DNA from: DAOVQB01 sp023128935
GTDB taxonomy: Bacteria > Eisenbacteria > RBG-16-71-46 > CAIMUX01 > WJJG01
Assembly (NCBI GenBank): GCA_030628905.1
Contig: DAOVQB010000219.1
Span: 1 to 7,298, forward strand
Reading direction: 5' to 3'
DNA: 7,298 nt
Each line of letters opens with the position of its first letter. Positions within the stretch are counted from its first letter, which is position 1. Both the position numbers and the translations under genes were made by a program. Shown in pieces: positions 1 to 6,201 of this stretch. The notes under the pieces were generated by a model, which saw only the letters and a list, made by a program, of their open reading frames with translations, did not search any database and was not told the DNA's origin.

Positions 1-1
1 C

Positions 2-2311
2 AAGTGGTCCCGCCTCATAGCCTCCGGCCTATCCCAAACCGAGCTCTATGCCATGCGGCCGCCCAACATCTTCTACCACAATGTGGGCCTGCTGCGAGTG
101 ATGGTCACCAATGTGGGCGTGATCGGCAATCCGAGCGATGACGTGGGCTCCTTCAGCGCCGAATGGCAGGGTGGTGAGTACCTCAACAAGGCCGAACTCT
201 GGGTCGGAGCCGTGGCCAGTGACAACGTCGCGTACGTGTCGAGCGGATTTGAATTCCGGCCGTCCCTCGATCCGATCGATACGATCTACCCATCCTTTGA
301 AGGCGCCTCCGGCGGCAATCGCGCCGGTTTCTCCCTCAACCAGGGAGACGACGACGGCGATGGTCTTCACGACGAAGATCCCCTGAACGGCAAAGACGAC
401 GATGGCGACGGTCTCATCGACGAGGATTACGAGGCGATATCCCAGCAGATGCTGAGCTGTGAATACTGGGACTACACCAACGAAGCGGTTGACTACATGC
501 CCGAACACCGACCGCTTCACCTCAAGGTCAGGCAGCGCAGCTTCTGCTGGTCGATGGATGGTCAGAACGAGTTCGTCGGTTTCGAATATCGCATCACCAA
601 CGATGGCTATGAAGCCCTGCACGATCTCTACGTTGGCTGGTTTGTGGATGCCGATATTGGTCGCAAGGACGCGGCGGAGTACTGGGCTGACGATCTCGCC
701 GCGGTGCGGTCGGTCGATACAACCTATGTTGACGAAGATCTCAACTTCACCTGTCGCAACATCAATGGCACGATCCATCATTGTGGAAACCAGCGGATCC
801 ATATCGACCTGGCCAGCATGCATGATGCCCGTGGACCCGAGGGCGGAGAGTACCTCGACGATCTCCCCAGCGATAGGAACGCATCTGTTGGCGTCCTGCT
901 CCTCGATCACACAACGGACATCCTTGGTGAGCGAGCCCCCACGGGCGTCGGAGCGCACACCCTCACCATCATGCGGACGCGGGAGACTGAAAACCTGGAC
1001 GACCTCTTGCGCTACCGCCTGTTGGCGCAAGGCGCCCACTTTCCGGATTCCGCGGACGTCCCATCCGACTACTGCCTCCTGCTCAGTGTCGGGCCGTTCA
1101 GTGAACTCCTGCCGGGAGAAGAGGTAAAGTTTCAGGTCGCACTGCTGGTGGGTCTTGGCTGGAAAGGTCTGCTGGCGAATGCGATCGAGATCAAGAAGGT
1201 ATACCGCGGGAAGTGGCGTGATGCGGACAATGATCGCCATACCGGCTGTGACGGACGCGAGACCTGTCTGCCGGGGTTGGCCAATGATGAACCCTTCTGG
1301 TGGTATGACCCGTGTGTTGTCTCTGGCACACGCCGCAAGGTCTTTCCCGGCACCTGTGAGGACCCGGCCGACTGGGTCGACAATGACTGCGACTGCTGCA
1401 CCCCGCCGCAGCCCAGAAGCTGGGACTGTGAAGGTCTGGAGACGCTAGTCCCCTGGGTGGGGGCGTTGGCCCCCCCGACGCCCACAGTCAGTACCAATGA
1501 TCCGGCCACGCGCGTCAGCGTTGAAGGGAACCGCAGCATCTATCTGGAGTGGGATAACTACCCCGAGCTGGTGCCGGATCCAGTCACCGGCAGGGTCCTC
1601 TTTTGCGGCTATCGCATCTGGCGCGTCGAGGGCTGGAACCGGCCGCCGGGTTCACTAGGGCCGACGCCGGACGAATGGCAACTGATTGCCGATCTCAAGC
1701 GGTGGCCGGTAGGGACACAGCTGTCCCTTCATGAGTTCACCAATCCCCACGCCCAGGTGGTGCGACAGATTCCCTCACCCACCCAGGCGGGCGTCTGGGG
1801 CGAACTCTATGAAATCGGTCGCTATTTCTATGAGGACACGCTGGGGTTGAAGAACGGCATGCTCTACTTCTATGACGTGACCAGCTACGCTTGCTGGTTC
1901 GACGCATACGGACGGTATCACGATCTCAGCCAGCCGCCCACGGCACTTGAGGCGGAGGGCGTTCGCCCCCGATGGGACACCAGCCCGGGAGAGAGTTGGC
2001 AACAGAGGTTGGCGGTAGTGCCCAACCCTTACCGCGGAGGGGCAGCCTGGGATCTCCATGCCCGCCCCAAGGACCCCTCTGGCACACATATCGCTTTCAC
2101 CGGCATGCCTGATCGCAGCTGCGACATCCGGATCTATTCGCTCGCCGGAGATCTTGTACAGACGCTTCATCATGACGGCGCTCAAGGCGATGGCACGGTG
2201 CGCTGGCGGATGCTCTCACGCAACGGCCAGGCGATCGTAAGCGGTGTTTATCTCTATGCCGTAACCTGCGGTGGAGAAACGGTTGTGCGGCGGTTTACCG
2301 TGATCAGGTAA
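2..2311 (+). CDS. Large secreted/surface protein with calcium-loop repeats and FlgD-Ig-like C-terminus (5' partial)
   Basis: The frame is open from base 2 to a TAA at 2309-2311 (769 visible residues). An ATG at 53 has no Shine-Dalgarno sequence and no signal peptide after it, and coding sequence continues upstream of it, so the true start lies outside the window. Numbering from that ATG: residues 99-125 hold two DxDxDG acidic loops, typical of calcium binding. Residues about 399-459 are Cys-rich with clustered Asp (NDCDCC at 444-449). Residues about 487-625 contain a beta-rich stretch (SIYLEW, YRIWRVEGW, YFYDVTSYA) resembling a fibronectin-III-like fold. Residues 653-752 start with VVPNPYRGG and continue through IRIYSLAGDLVQTL and SGVYLYAV to the end RRFTVIR, the pattern of FlgD-Ig-like C-terminal domains of exported FCB-group proteins. 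The role is unknown; extracellular export or surface display is inferred from the architecture. It converges with the minus-strand remnant downstream. Confidence 0.85.
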   Translation, partial: KWSRLIASGLSQTELYAMRPPNIFYHNVGLLRVMVTNVGVIGNPSDDVGSFSAEWQGGEYLNKAELWVGAVASDNVAYVSSGFEFRPSLDPIDTIYPSFEGASGGNRAGFSLNQGDDDGDGLHDEDPLNGKDDDGDGLIDEDYEAISQQMLSCEYWDYTNEAVDYMPEHRPLHLKVRQRSFCWSMDGQNEFVGFEYRITNDGYEALHDLYVGWFVDADIGRKDAAEYWADDLAAVRSVDTTYVDEDLNFTCRNINGTIHHCGNQRIHIDLASMHDARGPEGGEYLDDLPSDRNASVGVLLLDHTTDILGERAPTGVGAHTLTIMRTRETENLDDLLRYRLLAQGAHFPDSADVPSDYCLLLSVGPFSELLPGEEVKFQVALLVGLGWKGLLANAIEIKKVYRGKWRDADNDRHTGCDGRETCLPGLANDEPFWWYDPCVVSGTRRKVFPGTCEDPADWVDNDCDCCTPPQPRSWDCEGLETLVPWVGALAPPTPTVSTNDPATRVSVEGNRSIYLEWDNYPELVPDPVTGRVLFCGYRIWRVEGWNRPPGSLGPTPDEWQLIADLKRWPVGTQLSLHEFTNPHAQVVRQIPSPTQAGVWGELYEIGRYFYEDTLGLKNGMLYFYDVTSYACWFDAYGRYHDLSQPPTALEAEGVRPRWDTSPGESWQQRLAVVPNPYRGGAAWDLHARPKDPSGTHIAFTGMPDRSCDIRIYSLAGDLVQTLHHDGAQGDGTVRWRMLSRNGQAIVSGVYLYAVTCGGETVVRRFTVIR
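347..427 (+). repeat. Two tandem DxDxDG calcium-loop repeats, 48-nt period
   Basis: Bases 347-379 and 395-427 encode DDDGDGLHDED and DDDGDGLIDED, separated by PLNGK, giving a 16-residue period. Alternating Asp at loop positions 1, 3 and 5, a Gly at 6 and acidic residues at 9-11 match the calcium-coordinating loop of EF-hand, dockerin and thrombospondin-3-like repeats. No flanking helices typical of a full EF-hand are apparent. A structural calcium role outside the cell is inferred. Confidence 0.7.
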
Positions 2312-2320
2312 GCCAGCCTT

Positions 2321-2378
2321 CGGCCAAGCCAGATCGAGAAACGCGTTCACGGGGCATCTGTTGGCCGCGAGATCTGGC
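2321..2378. other. Interleaved inverted repeats in the convergent intergenic gap
   Basis: CGGCCAA (2321-2327) is complementary to TTGGCCG (2361-2367), and GCCAGATC (2328-2335) is complementary to GATCTGGC (2371-2378). The arms occur in the order A-B-A'-B', so the two stems cannot nest: they would be mutually exclusive hairpins or a pseudoknot. The element lies between the stop of the upstream gene (2311) and the stop of the minus-strand remnant (2390). No T-tract follows on either strand, so an intrinsic terminator is not demonstrated. Confidence 0.4.
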
Positions 2379-2387
2379 CCAAGCGGC

Positions 2388-2771
2388 CTACTCCTTGAAC
2401 ATCGCCTTGATCGCACCCCATGACATCCGGTCCACCGGGGTGCCCCCACACCCGATGGGCCAGGCCCCGATCAGGTCGCACTCCGGGTTCGGTGGTGAGA
2501 ATGGCGCGCAGGGGGAACACCCTTGAACGGTCAGATCCCCATTCTGAGGATCGCAGAACAAAGGATCCTCACAGATGTTGCCGTTGATGCCATATTGATC
2601 GGCAACGTAATCGCCCCAGTCGGCGCCGGCATTGCCGTAGATGTCGCAGCAGATAAGGATGGGGGTTGGTTCAAAGCGGTCAAGGGATGCACCGGCCGTG
2701 GAGAAGGCAATCACAACGTTCTCAAGCGAAGGAACGCCAATGGAGTTGCATCTGAGCCACGGGTCTGTTGA
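2388..2771 (-). pseudogene. C-terminal remnant of a beta-helix secreted protein with WG-x-IK tail
   Basis: On the minus strand a frame ending in TAG (2390-2388) encodes about 125 residues clearly related to the beta-helix modules of the gene at 3067-6033. It reads IGVPSLENVVIAFSTAG, then the end cap CCDIYGN-x3-DW-x5-DQYGINGN-x4-PLFCDP-x2-GD-x6-SPCAP (2651-2502), then ECDLIGA, and ends SWGAIKAMFKE. The matching caps in the neighbour read CCDIYANEGGDW and DQYGVDGN. No credible start, signal peptide or upstream beta-helix is present. Above about 2771 the frame loses family resemblance and meets a TGA at 2852-2850, and the other two minus frames show no continuation. An apparent GTG at 2714 is internal to the conserved sequence and is not a believable start. 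The simplest reading is a gene fragment left by deletion or recombination. The intact-looking C-terminus could alternatively reflect an assembly junction. Confidence 0.7.
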
Positions 2772-3053
2772 GAAAGACCTTGACCCATGCCTATCATGTA
2801 TGGTAGCAATGTAACGTACGTACGTCGACGCAGGATGGTTCCGGGGCGGTCATTGGCTCAAGTGGAAGCTCCAACTTTGAGTGAGAGACGTGCATCCCAG
2901 GGACGCGCCTCGTACCCTTGTGAGGGTCTGCCTCTTCTTCCTAGCTACCGCTGCCCCGTCTATCAATAGGCGTCTTCTTGAAGCGGACACAGCTAGGACT
3001 CAAGGATGGCTCAGCTAACTATCGCTTGTTTCATTCCTTCCCAAGGTCACGCG
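2772..3053. other. Non-coding stretch upstream of the interrupted beta-helix gene
   Basis: No frame on either strand shows recognisable protein sequence; short open frames here have no family resemblance or supporting ribosome binding site. The stretch includes a 12-bp perfect palindrome ACGTACGTACGT (2814-2825). It probably holds the promoter of the gene starting at 3067, but no convincing -35/-10 pair could be assigned. It also contains the point where the minus-strand remnant loses homology (about 2755-2771). Confidence 0.5.
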
Positions 3054-3060
3054 AGGAGGT
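3054..3060 (+). promoter_or_regulatory. Shine-Dalgarno AGGAGGT for the gene at 3067
   Basis: AGGAGGT lies six bases before the ATG at 3067, a near-ideal spacing, and fixes the start directly at a signal peptide. The surrounding CGAGGAGGTG (3052-3061) is identical to the one upstream of the paralog at 6202 (6186-6195). Confidence 0.85.
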
Positions 3061-3066
3061 GGTACC

Positions 3067-4149
3067 ATGAAACGGGGATTTCTCATCGTTGCCCTGGTAT
3101 TCGTTGTCGGTAGCGCATGCGCTGATCCTTCCGATCTAGAGGGTGGCGTTTTCATTGCGCACTACCCTGCGGCGCTCCAGTTCTCGAGTGACCCTCCCCC
3201 CGAGGGCTGGTGTCAGCACTACCTCGACAATTTCGCCATTCGCAACTGCGAAGCCCAAGTCAATAGGATCGACACCGAGGAAGGCGTGATCTGGTTTGTC
3301 CTTGCCGCCTGGAGCGGAGACAAGGAGTGGTGTGGCACTGAGTTTGGACTGGGGAATTACGAGGAGAACATTTTCCTTATCTGTGACCACGGGGCTTGCT
3401 ACCCGGAGGAGGGGTTGGAGATTCCGACCGACAACTGGCCTGGCCCCAACAAGGGAACGGCGTTCGTCGTGACGGGGCCACCCTGGACTGGCAACTTCGT
3501 CGCCGTCTATTACTTCGCGGGGTACGCCTACGGTGAGGGGATCATTCCCCTTGATGTGGATCCTACGTGGGAGATGGCAGGGACGGGCAACTGTGCATCT
3601 CCTTCGGAGGTGTGGAGTGCGGCGGCCCTGGGCGGGATGGGGCTTTTCACCGATGGAATCTACGTCTGTCCCGAAGAAGGGCCGGGTGGCGGTGGTGGCT
3701 TTGCCCCGGGAGGCCAGGAAGAAGCGGTCTGCTGCATTGAAGAAAGCTGTCGCATTACGACCGCAGAGGAGTGCGAATGGGAGGGCGGTGAGTTTCATCC
3801 GGAGTTTGTGAGCTGTGATTCCAATCCCTGCGGATTCAGTCCCTTGGGCCAGAATATCTGCACGGTCCCCAGCCCGGAGTACCTCACTATCCAGGATGCA
3901 GTGGACGATCCAGCCTGTGACATCGTCGAACTGCGCGACAGAGTGTTCACCGGCTTTGGCAATCGGGACATCGCAGTCCCCGATCGTGCGCTCACTATCC
4001 GCTCCCAGAGTGACAATCCCGAGGCCTGTGTCATCAACTGCGGGGGCCACCCGGAGGCGGAGCACCAAGGTTTCCTGTTCAGTTCTCATGAAGGAGCTGA
4101 CCAGCGCCGCTTGCAGGGTGTCACCATCACGCACGCATACTTTTGCTGA
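3067..4149 (+). CDS. N-terminal part of secreted beta-helix protein, ending at the in-frame TGA
   Basis: The 360-residue frame starts at ATG 3067 with a strong Shine-Dalgarno. MKRGFLIVALVFVVGSACA is a classical signal peptide with probable cleavage before DPSD. Residues 20-203 form a Cys-rich domain of unknown function shared with the gene at 6202. Common blocks are DLE-x-GVFIAHY, FSSDPPPEGWC, NRID, VLAAW, KEWCG-x-EFG, GACYPE-x-GLE, NWPGPN-x-GT, GYAY and LGG-x-G. A Gly-rich linker (205-216) follows. Residues 220-255 are a six-cysteine module, and 268-360 begin the first beta-helix (PEYLTIQDAV, CDIVEL, FTGFGNRDI, RLQGVTI). The frame stops in mid-helix at FC-TGA, and no helix of this kind would be expected to end there. 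Without the downstream part the product lacks its sorting domain and an unfinished solenoid would be exposed. Export to the periplasm or outside is inferred from the signal peptide. Confidence 0.8.
   Translation: MKRGFLIVALVFVVGSACADPSDLEGGVFIAHYPAALQFSSDPPPEGWCQHYLDNFAIRNCEAQVNRIDTEEGVIWFVLAAWSGDKEWCGTEFGLGNYEENIFLICDHGACYPEEGLEIPTDNWPGPNKGTAFVVTGPPWTGNFVAVYYFAGYAYGEGIIPLDVDPTWEMAGTGNCASPSEVWSAAALGGMGLFTDGIYVCPEEGPGGGGGFAPGGQEEAVCCIEESCRITTAEECEWEGGEFHPEFVSCDSNPCGFSPLGQNICTVPSPEYLTIQDAVDDPACDIVELRDRVFTGFGNRDIAVPDRALTIRSQSDNPEACVINCGGHPEAEHQGFLFSSHEGADQRRLQGVTITHAYFC
3724..3831 (+). repeat. Six-cysteine module, copy 1
   Basis: Residues 220-255 of the protein starting at 3067 show CC-x4-C-x7-C-x13-C-x4-C with GG and an aromatic residue between the fourth and fifth Cys and SNPC at the end. 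Copies 2 and 3 lie in the gene at 6202. It links the N-terminal domain to the first beta-helix. The cysteines probably form disulfides outside the cytoplasm. Confidence 0.7.
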
Positions 4150-5655
4150 GGCGCAGGTCCTGGCGGAGGGGTCCTCTGCTCTAGTTATGCATCTCCCACG
4201 ATAGAGAATTGCAGATTCATCGACAACGTTGCGGGGCACTCTGAGAGGGGGGCCGCAGTAGGGTGCGCTTTTATGTCGTCTCCAAGGATCATCAATTGCA
4301 CGTTCTCGGGGAATACTGCAACGGAGAGCCGGGGCGGCGCGGTGTACTTCCTGGGTGGAGCCTGCTACCCAGAGCTCATCGGATGCACGTTCTCCGACAA
4401 CGCGGCCGGGTGCGGGGGAGGGGCCGTGGGCACAGGCAGCATGCAGCAGGGTCAGCTCAGTGTCATCCATTGCACGTTTATCGGCAACACAACCACCGGC
4501 TTCTCTGGGGGGGGCATCGATATCTACCAGGGTGATCTTGTTGTCAGCTACTGCACCTTCGACGCCAACTCCGCGCCCGCCGGTGCTGGGATCTCGTGCA
4601 GGGGTCTTACTCAGGCGACAATCGATCACACGATCATTGCTTACAGCCCCCAGGGCGAAGCCATCTCCTGCACCGAGCAAGCAACCGCGACACTGGCCTG
4701 TTGTGACATCTACGCCAATGAAGGTGGCGACTGGGTAGGATGCATTGCGGATCAGTACGGAGTTGATGGCAACCTCTTTGGTAATCCTTGCTTTTGTGAT
4801 CCCCAAAGCGGTGACTACCGCGTCTGTACGACCTCACCATGCGCCCCCGCATGGGGGCCAAGCCCAGAGTGCGGCATAATCGGTGCACACGAAGCGTGGT
4901 GCTCTGGACAGGTCTATGTGGTCAGGGCCAATGGGACAGGGGTTTATCCCAACATCCAAGCAGCGATCGACGCGGTAGAAAACTGTGATATCATTCAACT
5001 GGAGGGAGAGCACGGCGAACCGTTCACCGGTGACGGTAACCGGGATATCGATTTCCATGGCAAGGCACTGATTCTCCGTTCGGAAGACGAGAATCCCCAC
5101 GACTGCATCATCGATTGCGAGGGTACCCCGGGAGAACCGCACCGCGGATTTCGTTTCGACTCGGGAGAGGGAAACGAGGTGTTGCTGGCAGGGATCGGGA
5201 TCAAGGGCGGCTACGGCGATTACGGGGGGGGCATCTACTGCGAGGATGCTTGTCCACGATTCAGGAAATGCACGGTCTTCCATAGTACTGCTAGCACTGT
5301 AGGTGGCGCGGTGTATTCCGTATATTCCGCAAACCACGCAGGTCCTATCCTCCACCACTGTACTCTGTCACACAACACCGCGCCCCAAGGCGGCGGGTTG
5401 TATTGCGACGGGTATTCGCGCCTTTTCGTGTACCACACGATTATCGACTCCAGCTTCCAGGCAGAAAGCGTTGCCTGCGCCGGCGCGGCGAGCGCCATGC
5501 TCACCCACTGCGACGTCGTCGGGAACGAAGGTGGCGATTGGGTGGGATGTATCGAGGATCAGTATGATGGGAGCTTCTACGGGAACTTCACTGCCAATCC
5601 TCACTTCTGCAATCCGGAAGACGACGACTACCAACTCTGGAACTATTCTCCTTGC
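3868..5655 (+). repeat. Internal duplication of a beta-helix module with end cap
   Basis: Module 1 (3868-4848) and module 2 (about 4909-5655) share a collinear series of blocks: Y-x3-IQ-A, CDI, FTG-x-GNRDI, AL-x2-RS, NP-x2-C-x-I-x-C, EPH or EHQ before GF-x-F, then Gly-rich rungs and finally the cap N-x-GGDWVGCI-x-DQY with F-C-x-P-x3-D and SPCA. Module 1 contains the in-frame TGA at the position where module 2 has its first GGY/GGGIYC turn. Divergence is high enough to suggest an old duplication rather than a recent copy. Confidence 0.75.
4147..4149 (+). other. In-frame TGA inside conserved beta-helix coding sequence
   Basis: Sequence before it reads GVTITHAYFC and after it GAGPGGGVLCSS, matching the turn GIGIKGGYGDYGGGIYC of the second helix module in the same protein. 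One substitution from TGG, CGA or GGA would create it. A weak bulged hairpin follows: GCAG 4153-4156 with CTGC 4176-4179, and TCCT 4158-4161 with AGGG 4167-4170. It does not convincingly match a bacterial SECIS element. TGG serves for Trp and GGA for Gly throughout these genes. Confidence 0.8.
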
Positions 5656-6033
5656 GCTCAGTGGGCGGAGTTGGTCGGGGCCTTGGGCGTTGGCTGCGAG
5701 GACCCGCAGGACATAAGAGACTGCCCTTGGAGTGCCCCTCGTCCCACGCGGGTCGTACTGGTCGGCAACACTCCAAATCCGTTCGCATCCTCCACCTGCA
5801 TTGCCTACGCGATTCCAGGTGAAACAGGCCGCATCCCTGCACGGTTGAGCATCTTCAGCGCAGCGGGCTGCTTAGTTCAGACGCTCATTGATGCTTCCCT
5901 GGCGCCAGGCGCACATGTGGTTTCATGGAACGGTACGGACCACGTGGGGAGGTCAGTTGAGGGCGGCATCTACTTCTGTCGCCTTCGCGTAGGTGAGGAG
6001 CATGTGACAAGGCGGATGCTTCTGATTAGATAG
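4273..6033 (+). CDS. C-terminal part: tandem beta-helix modules and FlgD-Ig-like sorting domain
   Basis: The 586-residue frame counted from ATG 4273 ends at TAG 6031-6033. Conserved coding extends upstream to the TGA at 4147, the ATG has no good Shine-Dalgarno and no signal peptide follows, so 4273 is probably not a real start. Residues 1-142 are beta-helix rungs (repeated N/HCTF-S/I-x-N and GGAV or GGGI turns). Residues 143-192 are an end cap (CCDIYANEGGDW, DQYGVDGN, FCDP, SPCAP). Residues 213-412 are a second helix module, beginning VYVVRANGTGVYPNIQAAID, and 413-461 are its own cap. Residues 494-586 match a FlgD-Ig-like domain: GNTPNPFASST, LSIFSAAGCLVQTL, GGIYFCRL, ending RRMLLIR. Right-handed parallel beta-helices of this kind occur in surface adhesins and polysaccharide-binding or polysaccharide-cleaving proteins; no catalytic site is recognisable. 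It is followed by a probable terminator at 6087-6109. Confidence 0.8.
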   Translation: MSSPRIINCTFSGNTATESRGGAVYFLGGACYPELIGCTFSDNAAGCGGGAVGTGSMQQGQLSVIHCTFIGNTTTGFSGGGIDIYQGDLVVSYCTFDANSAPAGAGISCRGLTQATIDHTIIAYSPQGEAISCTEQATATLACCDIYANEGGDWVGCIADQYGVDGNLFGNPCFCDPQSGDYRVCTTSPCAPAWGPSPECGIIGAHEAWCSGQVYVVRANGTGVYPNIQAAIDAVENCDIIQLEGEHGEPFTGDGNRDIDFHGKALILRSEDENPHDCIIDCEGTPGEPHRGFRFDSGEGNEVLLAGIGIKGGYGDYGGGIYCEDACPRFRKCTVFHSTASTVGGAVYSVYSANHAGPILHHCTLSHNTAPQGGGLYCDGYSRLFVYHTIIDSSFQAESVACAGAASAMLTHCDVVGNEGGDWVGCIEDQYDGSFYGNFTANPHFCNPEDDDYQLWNYSPCAQWAELVGALGVGCEDPQDIRDCPWSAPRPTRVVLVGNTPNPFASSTCIAYAIPGETGRIPARLSIFSAAGCLVQTLIDASLAPGAHVVSWNGTDHVGRSVEGGIYFCRLRVGEEHVTRRMLLIR

Positions 6034-6086
6034 GACGCGACATCGCGTAACCAGGTCCGGGGCTAGGACGATATCCATACGGGGAA

Positions 6087-6109
6087 CCCAGCAAAGGGCT
6101 GGGGATTTT
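6087..6109 (+). terminator. Probable intrinsic terminator of the beta-helix gene
   Basis: CCCAGC (6087-6092) pairs with GCTGGG (6098-6103) around an AAAGG loop, followed two bases later by TTTT (6106-6109). It sits 54 bases after the TAG at 6031-6033. The T run is short, so efficiency is uncertain. A smaller hairpin ACGCG-ACAT-CGCGT (6035-6048) immediately follows the stop codon but lacks a T-tract. Confidence 0.5.
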
Positions 6110-6114
6110 GAGAG

Positions 6115-6126
6115 GAGCGTACGCTC
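6115..6126. other. 12-bp perfect palindrome upstream of the 6202 gene
   Basis: GAGCGTACGCTC is self-complementary over 12 bases and lies about 75 bases before the start at 6202. It shares the CGTACG core with the palindrome at 2814-2825 upstream of the paralogous gene. It could be an operator-type site or chance; there is no further support. Confidence 0.3.
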
Positions 6127-6160
6127 TGCCACATACTTGAGCCGCATTTTGGTTGCCACT

Positions 6161-6180
6161 CTCGATGGATGCGCATCGAG
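6161..6180 (+). promoter_or_regulatory. Stem-loop just upstream of the Shine-Dalgarno of the 6202 gene
   Basis: CTCGATG (6161-6167) pairs perfectly with CATCGAG (6174-6180) around the loop GATGCG, leaving seven bases before the Shine-Dalgarno at 6188. The inner GATGCGCATC (6168-6177) is itself palindromic, so an alternative fold exists. The in-frame ATG at 6169 lies in the loop, which argues against its use as the start. A role in mRNA stability or translation is possible but unproven. Confidence 0.4.
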
Positions 6181-6187
6181 AACGACG

Positions 6188-6194
6188 AGGAGGT
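6188..6194 (+). promoter_or_regulatory. Shine-Dalgarno AGGAGGT deciding the start at 6202
   Basis: AGGAGGT ends seven bases before ATG 6202 and lies inside the coding frame of the upstream alternative ATG at 6169. It therefore selects 6202, after which a signal peptide begins immediately. The same CGAGGAGGTG context occurs before the paralog at 3067. Confidence 0.85.
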
Positions 6195-6201
6195 GAGCCT
6201 A

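Larger units (their letters stand above)
3067..6033 (+). pseudogene. Interrupted or recoded gene: full-length tandem beta-helix secreted protein with one in-frame TGA
   Basis: The two open frames at 3067-4149 and 4273-6033 are in the same reading frame, and the 41 codons between them are open and plainly beta-helix: GAGPGGGVLCSS, then SPTIENCRFIDN, then the already annotated SSPRIINCTFSGN. Only the TGA at 4147-4149 interrupts 989 codons. Read through, the 988-residue product would have a signal peptide (1-19), an N-terminal domain of unknown function (about 20-203), a six-Cys module (220-255), two beta-helix modules (about 268-612 and 613-880) and a FlgD-Ig-like C-terminal domain (about 896-988). 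That is a complete secreted protein, with export signal at one end and sorting-type domain at the other. Nonsense mutation, sequencing error and recoding are all possible; the first two are likeliest. The separate entries for each half describe the parts. Confidence 0.7.

Noticed and set aside
29..1240. 403-codon open frame on the minus strand
   Set aside because: It lies entirely antisense to the well-supported plus-strand gene and shows no recognisable domain or Shine-Dalgarno-start arrangement. Long antisense frames are common opposite GC-rich genes.
2780..2809. Possible promoter TTGACC with TAGCAA 18 bases downstream
   Set aside because: The -10 match is poor, the distance to the start at 3067 is over 250 bases, and the position is close to the remnant's break point. 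The match is too weak to call.
2787..2969. 60-codon plus-strand open frame
   Set aside because: It has no ribosome binding site, no recognisable sequence and an Arg-rich composition typical of a chance frame in non-coding GC-rich DNA.
4147..4179. Selenocysteine insertion signal after the TGA
   Set aside because: The hairpin is short and interrupted (4 bp plus 4 bp with a 1-by-5 internal loop), and the protein family is not a redox family. Nothing here is strong enough to call a SECIS element.
4273..4275. ATG as an independent start for a separate downstream gene
   Set aside because: No well-spaced Shine-Dalgarno (GAGAGGGGGG ends about 20 bases away) and no signal peptide follow it. In-frame homologous sequence continues upstream to the TGA at 4147.
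3136..4806. 556-codon open frame on the minus strand spanning the in-frame TGA region
   Set aside because: The plus strand here encodes clear signal-peptide and beta-helix sequence with internal homology. The minus product has no family resemblance and is explained by codon bias in the opposite frame.
6169..6171. Alternative upstream ATG for the gene at 6202
   Set aside because: It adds 11 charged residues before the signal peptide, lies in a hairpin loop and has no ribosome binding site. AGGAGGT at 6188-6194 points to 6202.
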